From contig NZ_JACORU010000012.1 of the NCBI RefSeq assembly GCF_014297445.1, positions 111,268-175,267 of the forward strand: a stretch of DNA of 64,000 nucleotides, given 5' to 3'. Positions within the stretch are counted from its first letter, which is position 1; each line of letters begins with the position of its first letter. Origin of the DNA: Ramlibacter albus. GTDB lineage: Bacteria > Pseudomonadota > Gammaproteobacteria > Burkholderiales > Burkholderiaceae_C. Shown here piece by piece: positions 62,316 through 64,000 of the stretch. Under the pieces are notes generated by a model. It saw only the letters and a program-made list of their open reading frames with translations, was not told where the DNA came from and searched no databases. A program made the position numbers and the translations under genes.

Positions 62316-63710
62316 ATGACCCCACCGGCGTCCGAAGATGGGCTGCCCGCCCCGGCCCGCTACCAGGCATTCGCCGTCATCATCCTCGGCATCACGCTGT
62401 CGGTGCTCGACGCGAGCATCGTCAACCTCGCGTTGCCCGACATCTCGCGCGACCTCGGCGCGAGCGCGTCCGCCGCCGTGTGGGTGGTCACGGCCTACCA
62501 GCTCGCCATCCTGGCCTTGCTGCTGCCGCTGGCCAACCTGGGCGACCGCATCGGGTACCGCCGCGTGTACCTCGCCGGCGTGGTGGTGTTCACGATCGGC
62601 TCGCTGGCCTGCCTGTTCTCGCGCAACCTGCCCATGCTCGCGGCCGCGCGCGCCCTCGAGGGCCTGGGCGCGGCGGGGATCATGTCGGTGAATTCGGCGC
62701 TGGTGCGGCTGACGTTTCCGTCGTCGATGCTGGGCCGCGCGATCGCTTTGAACTCGGTGGTGGTGGCCAGCGGTTCCGTTGCCGGGCCCACGATCGCGGC
62801 GGCCGTGCTGTCGGTGGCGTCGTGGCCGTGGCTCTTCGCGATCAACGTGCCGCTCGGCGTGCTGGTCGTGTTCTTCGGGCGCAAGTCGCTGCCGTTCAAC
62901 ACGCACTCGGCTCGCAAGGGCACGCCGCTGGCGTGGGCGGACGTCGCGCTGAACATCCTCACGTTCTCGCTCATTTTTCTCGGCGCCGATGCGCTGGCGC
63001 TACATGGGCGCACGCACGAGTCCGGGCTGCCGCTGCCGGCGGTGGGCGTGCTCGCTGCGGGCGTCGTCGTGGCGGTGATCTATGTGCGCCGCCAGCGCGG
63101 GCGCCCGATGCCGCTGTTGCCGATCGACCTGCTGGCCATCCCGGTGTTCGCGTTGTCGATGTGCACCTCCATCGCGGCGTTCGCGGCGCAGACGGTCAGC
63201 TTCGTGGCGCTGCCGTTCCTGCTGTTGCAGGGGCATGGGTTCTCGCACCTGCAGGCGGGGCTGTTGATCACGGCGTGGCCGGCGGGCATCGTGGTTTCGG
63301 CGCCGATTGCGGGGAAGCTGATGGTGCGGCATCCGTCGGGCTTGCTGGGTGGCGTCGGGCTCGTGCTGCTGGCGGTGGGCCTTGCCTTGCTCGCGCTGCT
63401 GCCTGCGCATCCAACCAGCTTCGACTTCGCGTGGCGGCTTGCGCTGTGCGGTGCGGGATTCGGGCTGTTCCAGTCCCCCAACAATCACACCATCGTCACC
63501 AGCGCGCCGCTTGCGCGGGCCGGGGCGGCGAGCGGGATGCTCGGCACGGCGCGCTTGACGGGGCAGTCGCTTGGCGCGGTGCTCGTGGGCATCGTGTTCG
63601 GTTTTGCGGGTGCGCAGCATGGCCCCACGATTGCGCTGGCTGTCGGTGCGTTCATGGCTGCGGCGGCCGCGGTGTTCAGCGCGCTGCGCGTGCGCGCTGT
63701 GAAGGGCTAA
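62316..63710 (+). CDS. MFS drug-resistance transporter (DHA2/EmrB-QacA type)
   Basis: This 464-residue inner-membrane transporter has about 14 hydrophobic segments. It carries the DHA2 motif C-like start LDASIVNLALPDISRDLG near residues 31-48 and the MFS motif A variant NLGDRIGYRRVYLAG near 74-88. Later it has GTARLTGQSLGAVLVG. It is probably a proton-driven exporter of toxic organic compounds; the substrate is unknown. The ATG at 62316 is only 5 nt behind tRNA-Arg, with no ribosome-binding site in between. No alternative start exists before the first membrane helix, so translation must begin on RNA made by processing of, or read-through from, the tRNA. Confidence 0.9.
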   Translation: MTPPASEDGLPAPARYQAFAVIILGITLSVLDASIVNLALPDISRDLGASASAAVWVVTAYQLAILALLLPLANLGDRIGYRRVYLAGVVVFTIGSLACLFSRNLPMLAAARALEGLGAAGIMSVNSALVRLTFPSSMLGRAIALNSVVVASGSVAGPTIAAAVLSVASWPWLFAINVPLGVLVVFFGRKSLPFNTHSARKGTPLAWADVALNILTFSLIFLGADALALHGRTHESGLPLPAVGVLAAGVVVAVIYVRRQRGRPMPLLPIDLLAIPVFALSMCTSIAAFAAQTVSFVALPFLLLQGHGFSHLQAGLLITAWPAGIVVSAPIAGKLMVRHPSGLLGGVGLVLLAVGLALLALLPAHPTSFDFAWRLALCGAGFGLFQSPNNHTIVTSAPLARAGAASGMLGTARLTGQSLGAVLVGIVFGFAGAQHGPTIALAVGAFMAAAAAVFSALRVRAVKG

Positions 63711-63712
63711 AC

Positions 63713-63733
63713 AATTGGGGTCAGATTCCAATT
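63713..63733. repeat. REP-like palindrome of the RAYT-associated type
   Basis: The arms AATTGG (63713-63718) and CCAATT (63728-63733) flank GGTCAGATT; in RNA two G-U pairs extend the stem to 8 bp with a TCAGA loop. The TTGGGGTCAGATTCCAA form is a recurrent element near REP-associated tyrosine transposase genes in betaproteobacteria. No transposase is visible before the window ends. Confidence 0.5.
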
Positions 63734-63933
63734 TCTCGCCACTCTTCGGTTTTTGCGCTCTTCGACCTCGCGGCAACGCCACGCCCGGCCGGTCCGCGGC
63801 GCGATGGCTACGACGTTCGGCGCAGCCGCTGCGCGGCCGCTCCCGAATTCCCCACGCCGGCAGGCCTCGCGGCCCCGCGCCATAACTCGCTTGTATTGTT
63901 CGTTTGTCCGGAGACCCCGGGCAGGAGGGGCGT

Positions 63934-64000
63934 ATGCAGGTAACTCGCTTTTGGCTCCGAGCCTGTCGCGTAGATGTAGCAGCGCCCATCCTTTTTCTCC
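63934..64000 (+). CDS. Possible start of a further gene, cut by the window edge
   Basis: ATG 63934 follows a strong Shine-Dalgarno (AGGAGGGG, 63923-63930) by 3 nt and opens a frame MQVTRFWLRACRVDVAAPIL that continues to the right edge. Only 22 codons are visible and I do not recognise the product. The spacing from AGGAGG to ATG is about 5 nt, which is workable. Low confidence because no family can be assigned. Confidence 0.3.
   Translation, partial: MQVTRFWLRACRVDVAAPILFL

Larger units (their letters stand above)
63711..64000. other. Terminal region with REP-like repeat and few coding signals
   Basis: This 290-bp stretch follows the MFS gene. It contains the REP-like palindrome at 63713-63733 and a direct repeat TAACTCGCTT at 63882-63891 and 63941-63950. 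A strong ribosome-binding site lies before a reading frame that runs off the edge at 63934. I see no terminator after the MFS gene and no other supported gene. Confidence 0.5.

Overview
The window is a dense, high-GC chromosomal segment from a betaproteobacterium of the order Burkholderiales, most like the Comamonadaceae (Ramlibacter/Variovorax type). The basis is gene content and arrangement: an ilvBNC-pssA-leuA block, adjacent aat and bpt, an assimilatory cysI-DUF934-cysHDN operon, and an aerobic benzoyl-CoA (box) cluster. The genus is an inference. I see no CRISPR array, no complete insertion sequence and no prophage. Three tRNA genes are present: Asn-GTT, Pro-TGG and Arg-TCT.

Layout. 1-6.65 kb (+): end of ilvB, then ilvN, ilvC, pssA, a leucine-rich leader peptide with an attenuator, and two different 2-isopropylmalate synthases that overlap by 16 bp. 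6.7-18 kb: pbpG, a convergent IclR regulator, the N-degron transferases bpt and aat, an unknown gene, a FimV-like protein, an adhesin-E-like protein, tRNA-Asn, a TonB-dependent receptor behind a TPP riboswitch, and a ferredoxin/ferredoxin-NADP reductase pair. 18-27.3 kb: the sulfate assimilation operon (-), a receiver-domain protein, mnmC, the YggX homologue, and a sulfate-binding protein. 27.4-29.7 kb: an FMN reductase, an FMN-dependent azoreductase and a LysR regulator.

29.6-43.4 kb (-) is one compact glycogen/trehalose operon, glgB-glgC-glgX-treZ-(malQ-treY fusion)-glgA. It can build, branch and debranch glycogen and convert maltodextrins to trehalose. At 43.6-45.6 kb lies an unrecognised 656-residue protein that interrupts the minus-strand gene order.

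45.6-57 kb is a benzoate unit. The minus arm is flavodoxin, benzoate-CoA ligase, a periplasmic binding protein, a LysE/RhtB exporter and livHMGF-type ABC genes. The plus arm is boxR-boxC-boxB. The two arms diverge from a 60-bp region where two near-consensus sigma70 promoters face each other and share one palindromic -10 (AGTATACT), next to TGCA-containing operator-like sites. No boxA is present, and the flavodoxin is a candidate electron carrier. A ParE/Phd-type toxin-antitoxin pair with a predicted leaderless transcript follows, then TRAP transporter permeases, a hybrid sensor kinase and an MFS exporter whose ATG lies 5 nt after tRNA-Arg. The last 290 bp hold a REP-like hairpin and the start of a possible further gene.

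Start sites were chosen from ribosome-binding sites, overlaps and family N-termini. Functions rest on recognised motifs and family resemblance; no database search was run.
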